Shown: one piece after another, positions 9,594-18,480 of the stretch
How the letters are laid out: each line of letters opens with the position of its first letter
Position numbering within the stretch: the stretch's first letter is position 1
NCBI RefSeq assembly: GCF_002797325.1
Contig: NZ_KZ454938.1
Coordinates: 1,500,267-1,564,266, forward strand
Origin: Bacillus sp. FJAT-45037
GTDB lineage: Bacteria > Bacillota > Bacilli > Bacillales > Bacillaceae_D
Reading direction: 5' to 3'
Length of the DNA stretch: 64,000 bases
Translations under genes and position numbers: made by a program
Notes under the pieces: model-generated
Told to the model about the DNA's origin: nothing
The model's input: the letters and a program-made list of their open reading frames with translations, nothing else
Databases searched by the model: none

Positions 9594-11198
9594 ACCTTCT
9601 TCCATCACTTGACGTGCATACGTTTCGATAACGGTCCCATCATCTAATAAAAAGTCAATAGGATGCTGATCATTCCATAATTCATCACTTGATGTCCGGT
9701 TGATAAAGACTTGTTGTTCAAGCTCCGAAATATAAGAACCACCTTCGTAATGAATCTGCACTCGTGCTACATCGACAGGCTCTTGAATCATTCCAAATGT
9801 GACATACGTATAGCCAAATTGCAAATCACTAAATGCCCCGCTTTGAACACGGAAGGTTCTAATTTTCTGATCTTCTTCGGTCACTTTCGATCCACCTATT
9901 GTAAGCATCGAAGCAGGAAGTCGTTTCATTCCATCCGTTGTTTTCTCTAACACTTGTGCTACAAGATCTGCTTGATCGACCGTATAGATCACGATCACTC
10001 TAGTAGCATCGAGTTCTTCTTCCTTATGAATTGTTACGACAGAATCACTAGAGTACGTTGCCGAAATCGCTTCTTGTTTCGTCGCATAAACCGTTTCATC
10101 CATCACCATATCTATCGGTGTCGCCCCCATCATAAGAGAGAAGTAAAGCAAACCACTCGTACAAGCAAGCACAATCAATGGAACGATGATTCGACTTGAT
10201 CTCACTAATATAAATAACGCTATTAAGAAAAGCACAAGCGACGCCATTAAGCTAATTAAAATCCCCGCACCAAACTCAATGCTAAGTGTTTGACCAGGTA
10301 AAATTGGCTGATCTACAAACCAGCTAAAGAGTGGCGAGATTGATTCCGTTTGCAAAGTATCAATAACTTCATGAGGTGGCGTCTGTTCTGTCATCCATGT
10401 TGTAATAGCAAGAACGAGTATGGCAACGATGCTTTCGATTTTAAACGATATCATAAGATTGCGTTCACTAATTCCTTTTTTCACAGAACGCATTAAAAAG
10501 CTATGACGAAACCCTAAAATTAGCAAAGGGATAAAGAGAATATGTTTTATGAGTAGTAACTGTCCATACGTGATCATCCAGGAGTTGACATATTGTGGAA
10601 CTATATCGCCCATTAACAACAATCCCGTAGCAGTAATTGCTAACACACAAAGTACGGCTAACGGGCTAAACCACGCCGCAAACGCCTTCTTCTGATCGAT
10701 TGACCGACTGAACCAAGCGATCACAAAAACAGGTCCTATCCAAGCTGACACAGCCAAAAGATGCACACTGTTTGAGATAAATCCCAAAACACCTGCAATC
10801 GAGGCTGCGTGACTAGCCCAGCCTGAAGACAAAACTAAAACCAACACAAGTAGTAATTGAATCATCCTGACTTGAAATGATCGTTGGTTGGAATAAGTCA
10901 ACACAAAAAGAATGATCGTTCCAAAGAAACTGATAAGAGCTGATTGTCCGACAGCGTAAGTTAAGAAGACGGTTGGCAAGGCCTCAGCTAACCCTATAGA
11001 GAACTGTGTAACAAGAACATTCAATATGTTATAAACAGGCACAAGCAACAGTACTGGTACTAATGCTGTGACTGATAAGACGATTTTTTTCGGGATATGA
11101 ATGCTCGGCCTGATTGATTGTGGAATAACAAGCAAGAGGTGATAACCGACCAATAGAAGAAAACTTAGCATTAAGAGCAGTTGACTTAATTCAACCAT
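9579..11198 (-). CDS. CopD-domain copper-transport membrane protein
   Basis: 539 residues with about nine N-terminal membrane helices carrying a CopD-type region (around FISNSVHLLAVSAWIGPVF and IKHILFIPLLILGFRH, with membrane histidines). Two more helices follow, and then an extracytoplasmic C-terminal part from about residue 370. CopD-like proteins move copper across the membrane. In B. subtilis, CopC and CopD are fused in YcnJ; here they are separate genes with a 3-base gap, so together they make up a YcnJ equivalent. No ycnI-like gene is next to them. Confidence 0.8.
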   Translation of the reverse strand: MVELSQLLLMLSFLLLVGYHLLLVIPQSIRPSIHIPKKIVLSVTALVPVLLLVPVYNILNVLVTQFSIGLAEALPTVFLTYAVGQSALISFFGTIILFVLTYSNQRSFQVRMIQLLLVLVLVLSSGWASHAASIAGVLGFISNSVHLLAVSAWIGPVFVIAWFSRSIDQKKAFAAWFSPLAVLCVLAITATGLLLMGDIVPQYVNSWMITYGQLLLIKHILFIPLLILGFRHSFLMRSVKKGISERNLMISFKIESIVAILVLAITTWMTEQTPPHEVIDTLQTESISPLFSWFVDQPILPGQTLSIEFGAGILISLMASLVLFLIALFILVRSSRIIVPLIVLACTSGLLYFSLMMGATPIDMVMDETVYATKQEAISATYSSDSVVTIHKEEELDATRVIVIYTVDQADLVAQVLEKTTDGMKRLPASMLTIGGSKVTEEDQKIRTFRVQSGAFSDLQFGYTYVTFGMIQEPVDVARVQIHYEGGSYISELEQQVFINRTSSDELWNDQHPIDFLLDDGTVIETYARQVMEEGVYCH

Positions 11199-11201
11199 AG
11201 C

Positions 11202-11783
11202 CTATTGTTTCCTTCTCTTCGTAAACCACACAACTGCATACAATATGACACTTAAGAGCCCCAACAAAAGAATGATATGAATTATAGAGAAGCTTGTTGC
11301 CTCTTCATTCTCACTTCCGTCTTCATTCATTGATTCGTCCTCAACCACCTCTTCGGTCATTTCTTCTACTTGTTGGTCTTCCGCGATTTCTTCTTGCTCA
11401 TTCTTTTCATTTTCTATTTGCCTAACTGATTCATCCACTGTAAAAGAATAGGCCCCCTCTGTCTGATGCGTATCAGCACCAATAGCCATCCAGTTTACCG
11501 TGTATTGACCAGGGGGAAGCTCTTGATCAAACTCCACTATCATAGTAGGACTGTCAATGATAATATCTCTAATTTCGACTTCTTCTTCGTTTTCGTTCAA
11601 AACAGTGACTGTACTAAACTGCTCAATACCACCATTGAAAAATAGCTCTAACCCTTCCACCGCTTCGCTTACAACCTCGTCTGCAGCTGGTTTTGATTCA
11701 CTCACATAGGAATGAGCAAAAACAGTTGAAGGTAAAAGCATTGCAACCGCAAAAATAATGGTCATCCATACGATCTTCATCAT
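11202..11783 (-). CDS. CopC-domain copper-binding surface protein
   Basis: 193 residues: signal peptide to about residue 23, cleaved near VFAHS so that the mature protein would begin with histidine, as in copper-binding CopC proteins. The CopC beta-sandwich (PAADEVVSEAVEGLELFFN to the GADTHQTEGAYSFTV strand) runs to about residue 120. An acidic linker of about 45 residues and a C-terminal membrane helix with basic tail complete it. It presumably binds copper outside the cell and passes it to the CopD gene product just downstream. No copper-sensor operator is recognised. Confidence 0.82.
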   Translation of the reverse strand: MMKIVWMTIIFAVAMLLPSTVFAHSYVSESKPAADEVVSEAVEGLELFFNGGIEQFSTVTVLNENEEEVEIRDIIIDSPTMIVEFDQELPPGQYTVNWMAIGADTHQTEGAYSFTVDESVRQIENEKNEQEEIAEDQQVEEMTEEVVEDESMNEDGSENEEATSFSIIHIILLLGLLSVILYAVVWFTKRRKQ

Positions 11784-11969
11784 ATCATCCCTTCACCATA
11801 TCCAAGTAATATACTATGTTTAATATACTATTTAACTTATGTTTCGTAAATGAAAAAGTCACTTTTATCTTTCATTACGGTCAATGAAATTGTTAAAAAG
11901 TCTTTCTCTTTTACGTTTCTTTAAACTATGAGAAGATATAGTGGGAAGAAAAATACGGAGGAACAAATC

Positions 11970-12614
11970 ATGATTCGAAAACTATTCATTTTTATCCTAT
12001 ACGCACTCATTGCATTGTTGATTTATTGGTATGGTGATTCGATCCTTCAATGGATTCGCCAAGGGGGAGCAAACTATGTGATACTCACAGCTTTTTTAGC
12101 GACGATGTTTGCTTTATTTCCGATTATTCCATATCCCATTATCGGCGGAGTTTTAGGTGCTGTATATGGCCCTGCACTCGGTAGTTTGGTCACCTGGATC
12201 GGATCATCTATGGCATCCATTATTATGTTTGTCTTCGTAAGATTCGGTTATCAAGATTGGGGACTGAACATAGTCAACCGTTACAAATCTCTTTCTAAAG
12301 TGACCACTTTATTTGAGAAGAATGCCTTTATGACCATCTTTATAACACGATTAATACCAGTCATTCCGTCAATTATCGTCAATGTTTATTCTGCCTTAAG
12401 CCGTGTACGCTTCTTGTCTTATGCGATCGCCTCATCTCTTGGTAAGATGCCATCGATGATTTTGTTTGCTGTTGTCGGCAACTCTTTTGTAAATGATCCA
12501 AGTCAATTGATTGTAATTGGGGTTGCCTACCTTGTATTCCTAGGCCTCGTTTATGGAACGTACACTTTTTGGCAAAAGAAGGCGGAAAACAACGAAAAGC
12601 TCCCTGAATTATAG
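11970..12614 (+). CDS. TVP38/TMEM64 (DedA-like) membrane protein
   Basis: 214 residues with five to six membrane helices and the SNARE-associated VTT domain, with conserved patterns PIIGGVLGAVYGPALGSLVTWIGS and the IFITRLIPVIP segment. Related proteins act in lipid scrambling or envelope homeostasis; the substrate is unknown. The ATG at 11970 is chosen over one 42 bases upstream because GGAGGAA sits seven bases before it. Its stop codon lies inside a terminator shared with the convergent VanZ gene. Confidence 0.85.
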   Translation: MIRKLFIFILYALIALLIYWYGDSILQWIRQGGANYVILTAFLATMFALFPIIPYPIIGGVLGAVYGPALGSLVTWIGSSMASIIMFVFVRFGYQDWGLNIVNRYKSLSKVTTLFEKNAFMTIFITRLIPVIPSIIVNVYSALSRVRFLSYAIASSLGKMPSMILFAVVGNSFVNDPSQLIVIGVAYLVFLGLVYGTYTFWQKKAENNEKLPEL

Positions 12615-12626
12615 GGAGCTTTTTTG
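12596..12626. terminator. Bidirectional terminator, TVP38 and VanZ genes
   Basis: Stem AAAGCTCCCT with AGGGAGCTTT, T run on the plus side and A run on the other. The two convergent coding regions overlap by six bases within it. Confidence 0.9.
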
Positions 12627-13091
12627 GTCATTTGTATAGACAATGATTCGATTTCGCGCCATTAATATCGTCATAGCCAACACAGCACCAAGCCATGTAC
12701 CGAACGTATTTAATATTAGATCATCCACATTAGCAACACGATGTGTAAACATAAATTGACTCGTTTCAATCATGAGTGACACTAAAAAGCCAACGAACGT
12801 AACCAGTCCAATTATTCGAAGCCTTCGAACTAATAAGGTCAACAAAAATCCAAGGGGCATAAACATGACAATATTACCAAGTAAAATTTTTATCGGGTCA
12901 ATAATCGTAGGACTAAACAGCGCTATGCGATAGATACTTCGAAATGGGACGAGGTTATAATTCCTACCTCCAGGGGCTGCTGCGCCAAGGGAGGCACCAT
13001 AATTCCAAGCAAGTAGGGTAACATAGAACAATGAAAGAATGTAAAGGAAGAAGAAAATCCAAACCCATGTCTTCAGTTGAATGTTCTTCAT
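12609..13091 (-). CDS. VanZ-family membrane protein
   Basis: 160 residues, four predicted membrane helices, with the VanZ signatures NLVPFRSIYR, GNIVMFMPLGFLL and the segment SQFMFTHRVANVDDLILNTFGTWLG (conserved ETxQ, DvdDlilNt). VanZ gives low-level teicoplanin resistance in enterococci, but most chromosomal members have no known role. AGGTAGGGG precedes the ATG. Confidence 0.85.
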   Translation of the reverse strand: MKNIQLKTWVWIFFFLYILSLFYVTLLAWNYGASLGAAAPGGRNYNLVPFRSIYRIALFSPTIIDPIKILLGNIVMFMPLGFLLTLLVRRLRIIGLVTFVGFLVSLMIETSQFMFTHRVANVDDLILNTFGTWLGAVLAMTILMARNRIIVYTNDQKSSL

Positions 13092-13189
13092 GTTGATCCC
13101 CTACCTTCTCTTGTTTCTGTCTCTCTATTATTAAGGGTACATCTGCTTTTTGACAAGCACTTTCCCTCGACAAGATTCTAATTTCTCAT

Positions 13190-13226
13190 ATAAAAGGCCT
13201 AAAGACACGAATGGTCCTTAGGCTTT
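13190..13226 (-). terminator. Terminator of sspN
   Basis: Near-perfect stem AAAGCCTAAGGAC with GTCTTTAGGCCTTT on the minus strand, followed by T residues. Confidence 0.8.
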
Positions 13227-13236
13227 CTCGTATCAG

Positions 13237-13377
13237 CTATCCTTTCGGTGGAACATAATCCGGTTGCTGATTACTTTTTGTATTCATTTGTTTCCCTTTA
13301 TTTGTTGTAGCTTCAACCGGTTGTGTTCCAGGATGATATGGTCTAAATTGAGCTGAAGTTGATTTTGCACTCTTCAT
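13237..13377 (-). CDS. sspN: Small acid-soluble spore protein SspN
   Basis: 46 residues. The pattern FRPYHPGTQPV, NKGKQM and a C-terminal YVPPKG matches the SspN family, a minor spore-core protein. GGAGGGG lies nine bases before the ATG and a terminator follows the stop. Forespore-specific expression is expected from the family. Confidence 0.8.
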   Translation of the reverse strand: MKSAKSTSAQFRPYHPGTQPVEATTNKGKQMNTKSNQQPDYVPPKG

Positions 13378-13440
13378 GATTGATCCCCTCCTATTAATTA
13401 GGATGTCATCACGAGTGTGTCATCATACTGGAAATGATCG

Positions 13441-13569
13441 TTACTTTTCAATAGCGTGACGTTGCTCCCACCTTACTTCAATTTGCTCTAATAAGGCTTT
13501 ATCTTTAAGAATTTGTTCTCTGTTTTCTCTCATTAGTTGCTCAAATGGCACTTTTCTGACTTTTCTCAC
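13441..13569 (-). CDS. FbpB-like small basic protein
   Basis: 42 residues, basic N-terminus MRKVRKVPFEQL, then LLKDK-like repeats (ILKDKALLEQIEVRWEQ), matching the Fur-regulated basic protein B family. In B. subtilis, FbpB works with the small RNA FsrA in the iron-sparing response. GTG start with AAGGGGTG upstream. I looked for a Fur box in the 60 bases upstream and did not see one, so iron control is not supported here. Confidence 0.6.
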   Translation of the reverse strand: MRKVRKVPFEQLMRENREQILKDKALLEQIEVRWEQRHAIEK

Positions 13570-13627
13570 TTGAAACACCCCTTTATCTTTTCAACAGTTT
13601 GGCATTAAAGAGAGTGTTTTATACATA

Positions 13628-14356
13628 TTATCTGCCCTTTTTAACATGGTCCTTCGTATGTTTCGGACTAATGTAGACGTTTCCCGCTTCATCTATTGTC
13701 AGTACAAAAATTTCTTTAGGATTGGCATAACCATGTTTATGAATGAGATTATGTAACCAGTCAAGCGTACCAACGTTTTTAAGATTAGCTTCAATGATAT
13801 GGCCATCTTCAATTATCACGCTAGGATAGCCCTTATTTGGTGCTTTTATTTGAAGGTCATTTGGTGTTGCACTATCATGTGCCGATTTCTTTATGACACT
13901 AATTTGTCCATTCATCTCAAGAACAGCATAGTCAACTTCATTCAAGTCAATCGCACCATTTAGACGCATATCCATCATAAAAGATTCAAGCGTAATTTTA
14001 ACTCTTCTAAGTTGTTCATGTAAAATCACTCCATTTCTCAGCAAGATAATTGGCTCGTCTTCAATCACTCGACGGAAACGTGGTGTCTTTAGAGCAATAA
14101 AGCTTAAGGATAAATGAAGACCTGCAATCGTAGCAGCAGCAACGACTGGACCCGCTAAAGGTAGTGATCCATCTGTCAAAGGTTCGCCTAGAATGTCCCC
14201 AATGACGACACCAAAAATAAAATCCAGCGCATCAATAGAACCCATGGAACGTTGTCCGACAATCTTTACAATGAGAAAAATGTAAAGATATACAATTCCT
14301 GCCCGAATAAGAAACCCTATAATCGGTAACGTCTCTGACCCACTCCAAATCTCCAT
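13628..14356 (-). CDS. DUF421 (YetF-type) membrane protein
   Basis: 242 residues: three N-terminal membrane helices (roughly residues 10-90) and a cytoplasmic DUF421 domain with the patterns SMGSIDALDFIFGVVIGDILG and PIILLRNGVILHEQLRRVKI. The ATG at 14356 is chosen because AAAGGAGGG lies eight bases upstream; a start nine codons earlier would fall inside a long hairpin. It lies downstream of a DUF1657 gene. DUF421 and DUF1657 genes also occur together in the mobile spoVA operons of heat-resistant Bacillus spores, so a spore membrane role is possible. No spoVA genes are present here. Confidence 0.85.
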   Translation of the reverse strand: MEIWSGSETLPIIGFLIRAGIVYLYIFLIVKIVGQRSMGSIDALDFIFGVVIGDILGEPLTDGSLPLAGPVVAAATIAGLHLSLSFIALKTPRFRRVIEDEPIILLRNGVILHEQLRRVKITLESFMMDMRLNGAIDLNEVDYAVLEMNGQISVIKKSAHDSATPNDLQIKAPNKGYPSVIIEDGHIIEANLKNVGTLDWLHNLIHKHGYANPKEIFVLTIDEAGNVYISPKHTKDHVKKGR

Positions 14357-14382
14357 CTCTGCTTCCCTCCTTTGCGATTCCA

Positions 14383-14422
14383 TGAGATAAAACCGAAGAT
14401 AACATTCTTCGGTTTTATCTCA
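14383..14422. terminator. Sixteen-base perfect hairpin between DUF1657 and DUF421 genes
   Basis: TGAGATAAAACCGAAG pairs perfectly with CTTCGGTTTTATCTCA around an eight-base loop. It lies after the DUF1657 stop on the minus strand, so it probably terminates or attenuates before DUF421. The T run is weak and interrupted. Confidence 0.65.
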
Positions 14423-14436
14423 TTTAAACGTGAGTG

Positions 14437-14664
14437 CTATTCTTGTTGTTGATTTTGTGCTGATTCTTGAAATTGAGGCTCTTCATTTAATACTTGCGAA
14501 TAACGACCTTCGAGTAGCGTCAAAATATTCTTTTGTTGGTCAGCTAATTGTTCAAACATCTGTTTTGCCTTTTCATTTTCTGTCTCTAAGCTAAATTGAG
14601 TCAAACTCGCTTGGACCGATTGACATTCGGCTATTGCTTGTTGCATCTGTGTTTGTACGGTCAT
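14437..14664 (-). CDS. DUF1657 protein
   Basis: 75 residues and all-helical: MTVQTQMQQAIAECQSVQ, TENEKAKQMF and the LLEGRYSQVLNEEPQF pattern are typical of DUF1657. These small proteins are found in sporulating Bacillaceae, often beside DUF421 or spoVA-type genes; their function is unknown. The glutamine-rich C-terminus is disordered. Flanked by the gamma-SASP-like gene and the DUF421 gene on the same strand. Confidence 0.8.
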   Translation of the reverse strand: MTVQTQMQQAIAECQSVQASLTQFSLETENEKAKQMFEQLADQQKNILTLLEGRYSQVLNEEPQFQESAQNQQQE

Positions 14665-14674
14665 GTTACATCCC

Positions 14675-14818
14675 CTATGAACGTTGGTTTTTGTTCATTT
14701 TTTTTGCTTCAATTTCTGCATACGAGGCAAATTCTGTATCTGCATGATTGACTTTACCTTGAGCTTTTGCATTGTTATTGCGCTGAGCATTGGCGTTGCC
14801 TTTCTTTTGACGTCCCAT
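14675..14818 (-). CDS. Mini gamma-type SASP-like protein
   Basis: 47 residues: MGRQKKGNANAQRNNNAKAQ, then HADTEFASYAEIEAKKMNK. The TEFAS core resembles the site at which the germination protease GPR cuts gamma-type SASP (TEFASET), and the Asn/Gln/Ala-rich N-terminus fits that family. The protein is far shorter than usual and has one site instead of repeats. AAAGGAG stands nine bases before the ATG. It ends 11 bases upstream of the DUF1657 start. It could instead be an unrelated spore peptide. Confidence 0.55.
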   Translation of the reverse strand: MGRQKKGNANAQRNNNAKAQGKVNHADTEFASYAEIEAKKMNKNQRS

Positions 14819-14902
14819 ACCATCATCTCCTTTGTTTCTATAAATGAACGTGCACCTTTATTGTGCGCCAATGGGACTGATTTATGAGGATATTTATTAT
14901 TA

Positions 14903-14935
14903 GAAAAAAGCCACCTAATGGAATAGGCGGCTTAT
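14903..14935 (-). terminator. Terminator of RND efflux gene
   Basis: AAGCCGCCTA pairs with TAGGTGGCTT (one G-U) and is followed by six T on the minus strand, right after the efflux gene stop. Confidence 0.85.
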
Positions 14936-14945
14936 CTTTTGGTCA

Positions 14946-17900
14946 TTATGAGCGATCCTTGTCGCTTGGATCATGATTGTTTTTCTCATGGTCATTTTTT
15001 GACGTATCAACAATTTGCTCAAGTAATTTTAAAATATCATTTTTCGATAAAGAGTCTGTCGAATTAGGTTTGTTCGTAGAATCACTCTCTTTTTCCAACT
15101 CTTGTGATTCCTCCTTGGCAGAACTCTTATCTTGTAGGGCTTGATCAAGTTCTTTCTCAACAAAACCATACTCACTAACACGTTCTGTCTCGACAGTCGG
15201 TGGTAGCGTTTTGGCACGGTCATTGACCTCGAAAAACTCTCCTTCTACCGTCACATAACGACGTTTTCTAGTCTGGTTATCAAACAAACTGTATACAACA
15301 GGGATCACAAACAAGGTAAGGAATGTACTACTAATTAAGCCACCAATAACAGCTAGGGCCATTGGCTGTTGGAGTTCAGCTCCTTCACCAAGTCCAAGTG
15401 CAAGTGGCACCATACCCAATATCGTTGTTGATGAAGTCATTAAAATTGGTCTTGTACGATCTTTTACCGAAACTACAAGCGCTTCAAAGGTCGATAACCC
15501 ACTTGCTTTTCGTTGGTTCACATAATCAACAAGGACAATCGCATTGTTCACGACAATCCCAATCAAAACAATTAACCCGATAAATACCGTCACACTTAAT
15601 GCTGTTTGTGTAACAATTAAAGCTAACGCCACTCCTATGACGACGAGTGGAACAGTGAACATAATGACAAATGGCATTTTAAATGATTCAAATTGTGCGG
15701 CCATCACGAGATAAATAAAGATGATCGCAAGGAGGATTGCAAGGCCCATGCTACCAATCGAATCTTCAAGTAGCTCTTGCTCACCACCATAACTAAATGA
15801 CGTTTGATCATCTAACCCCACATCATCAACAGCCTCTTCTACTAATTGGCTAATATCACCGAGTGTCGTCGACGTGGAATAGAAAACTGTAAATTCCACA
15901 GCCTCTTCTTGTTCCATACGTTGAATCGTTGTAGGACCTTCACCATTTAAAATTTCAGCTACTTCGTTTAAAGCAATATATTCCCCATTACCATTTTGAA
16001 GTTGCAAGGTTTCAAGAGCTTCGAGATCTTCTGTAAATTCAGGATCAATCTTAACAAAGATATTAAATAAATTATTATCTTCTGTTTGAAGCGTTGAAGC
16101 CAGCTGCCCACGTGTTAAGTCATGCACTTGCTGAGCAATTTGTGCTGGTGCAAGTCCATTTTCCCTAGCTAAGTCTCTATCGACCTCAATTTGAATTTCT
16201 GGACTTGTCTCTTCAATACTTAGTTCAATTTCACGAACTTCACGTATCGATAGTAATTCTTCCTCTAATTCTTCAGCGGTTTCATACAATCTTATTGAGT
16301 TCGGATCACTAATTGTAAACACTAACGTATTCGCTTCTGTGCCTAGAGAACCAACCGTTGAAAGAGAAATCTCAGCATCACGATCAACACGACTCACGTC
16401 TGACTGAACCGATTCTATAAAATCACTTGTTGAAATGGTTCGTTGATCTTGTGGAACCATCGCAACAAAAATTTGAGCTTGATGGTCACCTGAGTTCCCC
16501 ATCATTGCGTTTTGATCACTTGATCCTGCTGATGAAACGTAATCTGCAATTTCACGGTAATCGCCTAACATATCCTCTACAGCTTCAACGGTTTCTTGAG
16601 TACGCTCAACCGTTGTACCTTGTTCAAGGGCGATATCAACAGTGAAATTCCCTTGATCACTATCTGGGATCAATTCTGTTCCGACTTGGGTTAATCCTAA
16701 TCCTCCGACAACAAGAAGAATCAACGTGATTGCTAATACGGCAAATCGATGTGTTAAAACCCATCGTGTCGAACGATCCATCCCTCTCATAAAGGAAGAG
16801 TCCATTCGTTTTGCTTCACGATCTTCATTAGGTTTTTTCAAGATTCTACTTGCGATCATCGGCACAACCGTTAGTGCAACAAGTAATGAAGCAAGTAAAC
16901 TAAAGGATACAGCTAAAGCAAATTCTCTAAACAGGTTCGCAACTAGACCACTTATAAAGACGATTGGTAAGAAAACCGATACCGTCGTTAAAGTCGATGC
17001 AATAATTGCACCAGACACTTCTTTTGTTCCGTCTAATGCTGCCTCTTTAGGTTTTTTATTCATCGATAAGTGGCGATATATGTTTTCAATAACGACAATC
17101 GCATTATCCACGAGCATCCCAATCCCTAAGGCTAATCCCCCAAGACTCATTAAGTTCAATCCAATGCCAGCAAAGTATAAGAAGGCAAATGTAACAATGA
17201 TCGAAAATGGTATTGCAATTCCAACAATAAGCGGTGTCTTTAAGTTCCGTAAGAAAAAGAATAAGACAAGCATCGCCAAGATTCCCCCGAAAATAAGGGC
17301 ATTTGTTACACTGGCAATTGCTGAATTAATAAATTCTCCTTCATCAAATAGCATGACTGTGTTTAAATCTTCGTACTTCGAATCGTCAAGAAGATCGTTT
17401 AACCGATCATTGACTGCATTCGATACTTGCACGGTGTTTGATTCTGATTCCTTCATAATCGTAAATTGAATGGCAGGCTCTTGATTGGCACGTGTAATGA
17501 CATTTGTATCCGCTGTTGCGACCTCAACCGTACCAAGATCCTCTAACAACAAATTGTTTCCGTCGGTTCCTACACCAACAACAAGTTCCCTTACCTCTTC
17601 AATCGCTACCAATTCGCTAATCACTCGTGTCGTTAAACTCAGATCTCCATCTAAGACAGTACCACCTGGCATGGTCAAATTATTCGATTGAATAACAGAC
17701 ACAACATCATCTTGTGTTAAATTGTTCGCGATCAATTCGTCTTGATTTAACGTAATTTGAATTTCCTCGATTAAGCTCCCTGCTTCATCGATACTTGCTA
17801 CTCCCGGAACTTTTGTAAGTTCAAGTCTCATGTCATCGACTAAGTCTTGAATGCTTAAAATATCGTCTTCCCCTGTAATAGCCAGTTGCATCATCGGCAT

Positions 17901-18293
17901 CATCGATGGATCAAACTTCAAGAAGCTCGGCTCATTCGCATCCTCAGGAAGAGGGGTTTGACGAATCGTGTTAATAATATCAAGTTCCACATCATCAATT
18001 GATGCTGTCCAACTAAATTCAAGTAAAATTAACGTCATTCCTTCACTTGTTGTCGAACTAATTTTCTTTAAACCTGAAGTCGTTGCAAGCTGACTCTCTA
18101 GAGGTTTCGTTACTTTATCTTGAACCTCCTCAGGACTCGCCCCTGAATAACTCGTTACTACCGCTGCAACAGGCGGGTTAATATTTGGGAACAATTGTAA
18201 TGGTAAATTTGTAATGGATACAAACCCAAATATTAAGAAGAGCAGCATAGCCACAATCGTAAATTTCGGTCTCCTAATGGAAAAATTAGTCAT
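14946..18293 (-). CDS. RND-family multidrug efflux transporter (SwrC/AcrB-like)
   Basis: About 1115 residues with the classic RND duplication: 12 membrane helices and two large extracellular loops (around residues 40-330 and 540-860). Motifs GGLALGIGMLVDNAIVVIENI in helix 4 and GIVVNNAIVLVDYVNQR in the second half belong to the HAE-1 group; the nearest Bacillus relative is SwrC (YerP), needed for surfactin resistance and swarming. A charged C-terminal tail of about 100 residues is longer than usual. The ATG at 18293 is chosen since AAAGGAG precedes it and the upstream ATG has no ribosome site. The marR gene upstream probably controls it. Confidence 0.9.
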   Translation of the reverse strand: MTNFSIRRPKFTIVAMLLFLIFGFVSITNLPLQLFPNINPPVAAVVTSYSGASPEEVQDKVTKPLESQLATTSGLKKISSTTSEGMTLILLEFSWTASIDDVELDIINTIRQTPLPEDANEPSFLKFDPSMMPMMQLAITGEDDILSIQDLVDDMRLELTKVPGVASIDEAGSLIEEIQITLNQDELIANNLTQDDVVSVIQSNNLTMPGGTVLDGDLSLTTRVISELVAIEEVRELVVGVGTDGNNLLLEDLGTVEVATADTNVITRANQEPAIQFTIMKESESNTVQVSNAVNDRLNDLLDDSKYEDLNTVMLFDEGEFINSAIASVTNALIFGGILAMLVLFFFLRNLKTPLIVGIAIPFSIIVTFAFLYFAGIGLNLMSLGGLALGIGMLVDNAIVVIENIYRHLSMNKKPKEAALDGTKEVSGAIIASTLTTVSVFLPIVFISGLVANLFREFALAVSFSLLASLLVALTVVPMIASRILKKPNEDREAKRMDSSFMRGMDRSTRWVLTHRFAVLAITLILLVVGGLGLTQVGTELIPDSDQGNFTVDIALEQGTTVERTQETVEAVEDMLGDYREIADYVSSAGSSDQNAMMGNSGDHQAQIFVAMVPQDQRTISTSDFIESVQSDVSRVDRDAEISLSTVGSLGTEANTLVFTISDPNSIRLYETAEELEEELLSIREVREIELSIEETSPEIQIEVDRDLARENGLAPAQIAQQVHDLTRGQLASTLQTEDNNLFNIFVKIDPEFTEDLEALETLQLQNGNGEYIALNEVAEILNGEGPTTIQRMEQEEAVEFTVFYSTSTTLGDISQLVEEAVDDVGLDDQTSFSYGGEQELLEDSIGSMGLAILLAIIFIYLVMAAQFESFKMPFVIMFTVPLVVIGVALALIVTQTALSVTVFIGLIVLIGIVVNNAIVLVDYVNQRKASGLSTFEALVVSVKDRTRPILMTSSTTILGMVPLALGLGEGAELQQPMALAVIGGLISSTFLTLFVIPVVYSLFDNQTRKRRYVTVEGEFFEVNDRAKTLPPTVETERVSEYGFVEKELDQALQDKSSAKEESQELEKESDSTNKPNSTDSLSKNDILKLLEQIVDTSKNDHEKNNHDPSDKDRS

Positions 18294-18402
18294 CGTATTC
18301 TTTTTCTCCTTTATCTTGGCAACAGATGCTGCTTTTTTTACTTTCATACGTTGATTCTGTTCAAAGAATATTAGCTTTTATTCATACATTTACCGCAAAA
18401 TA

Positions 18403-18417
18403 GTTTAATTACTTAAC
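18403..18417. promoter_or_regulatory. Candidate MarR operator
   Basis: GTTTAATTACTTAAC, an imperfect palindrome like those bound by MarR regulators, between the marR gene and the RND gene. On the minus strand it lies just downstream of a weak TTGGAA/TGTTAA promoter pair. Inferred only. Confidence 0.4.
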
Positions 18418-18480
18418 AGTTTTAATCCTAAATGATTCCAACACAGATGGCAACTGTTTTCCCTTATAAGGCGTTAGTCT

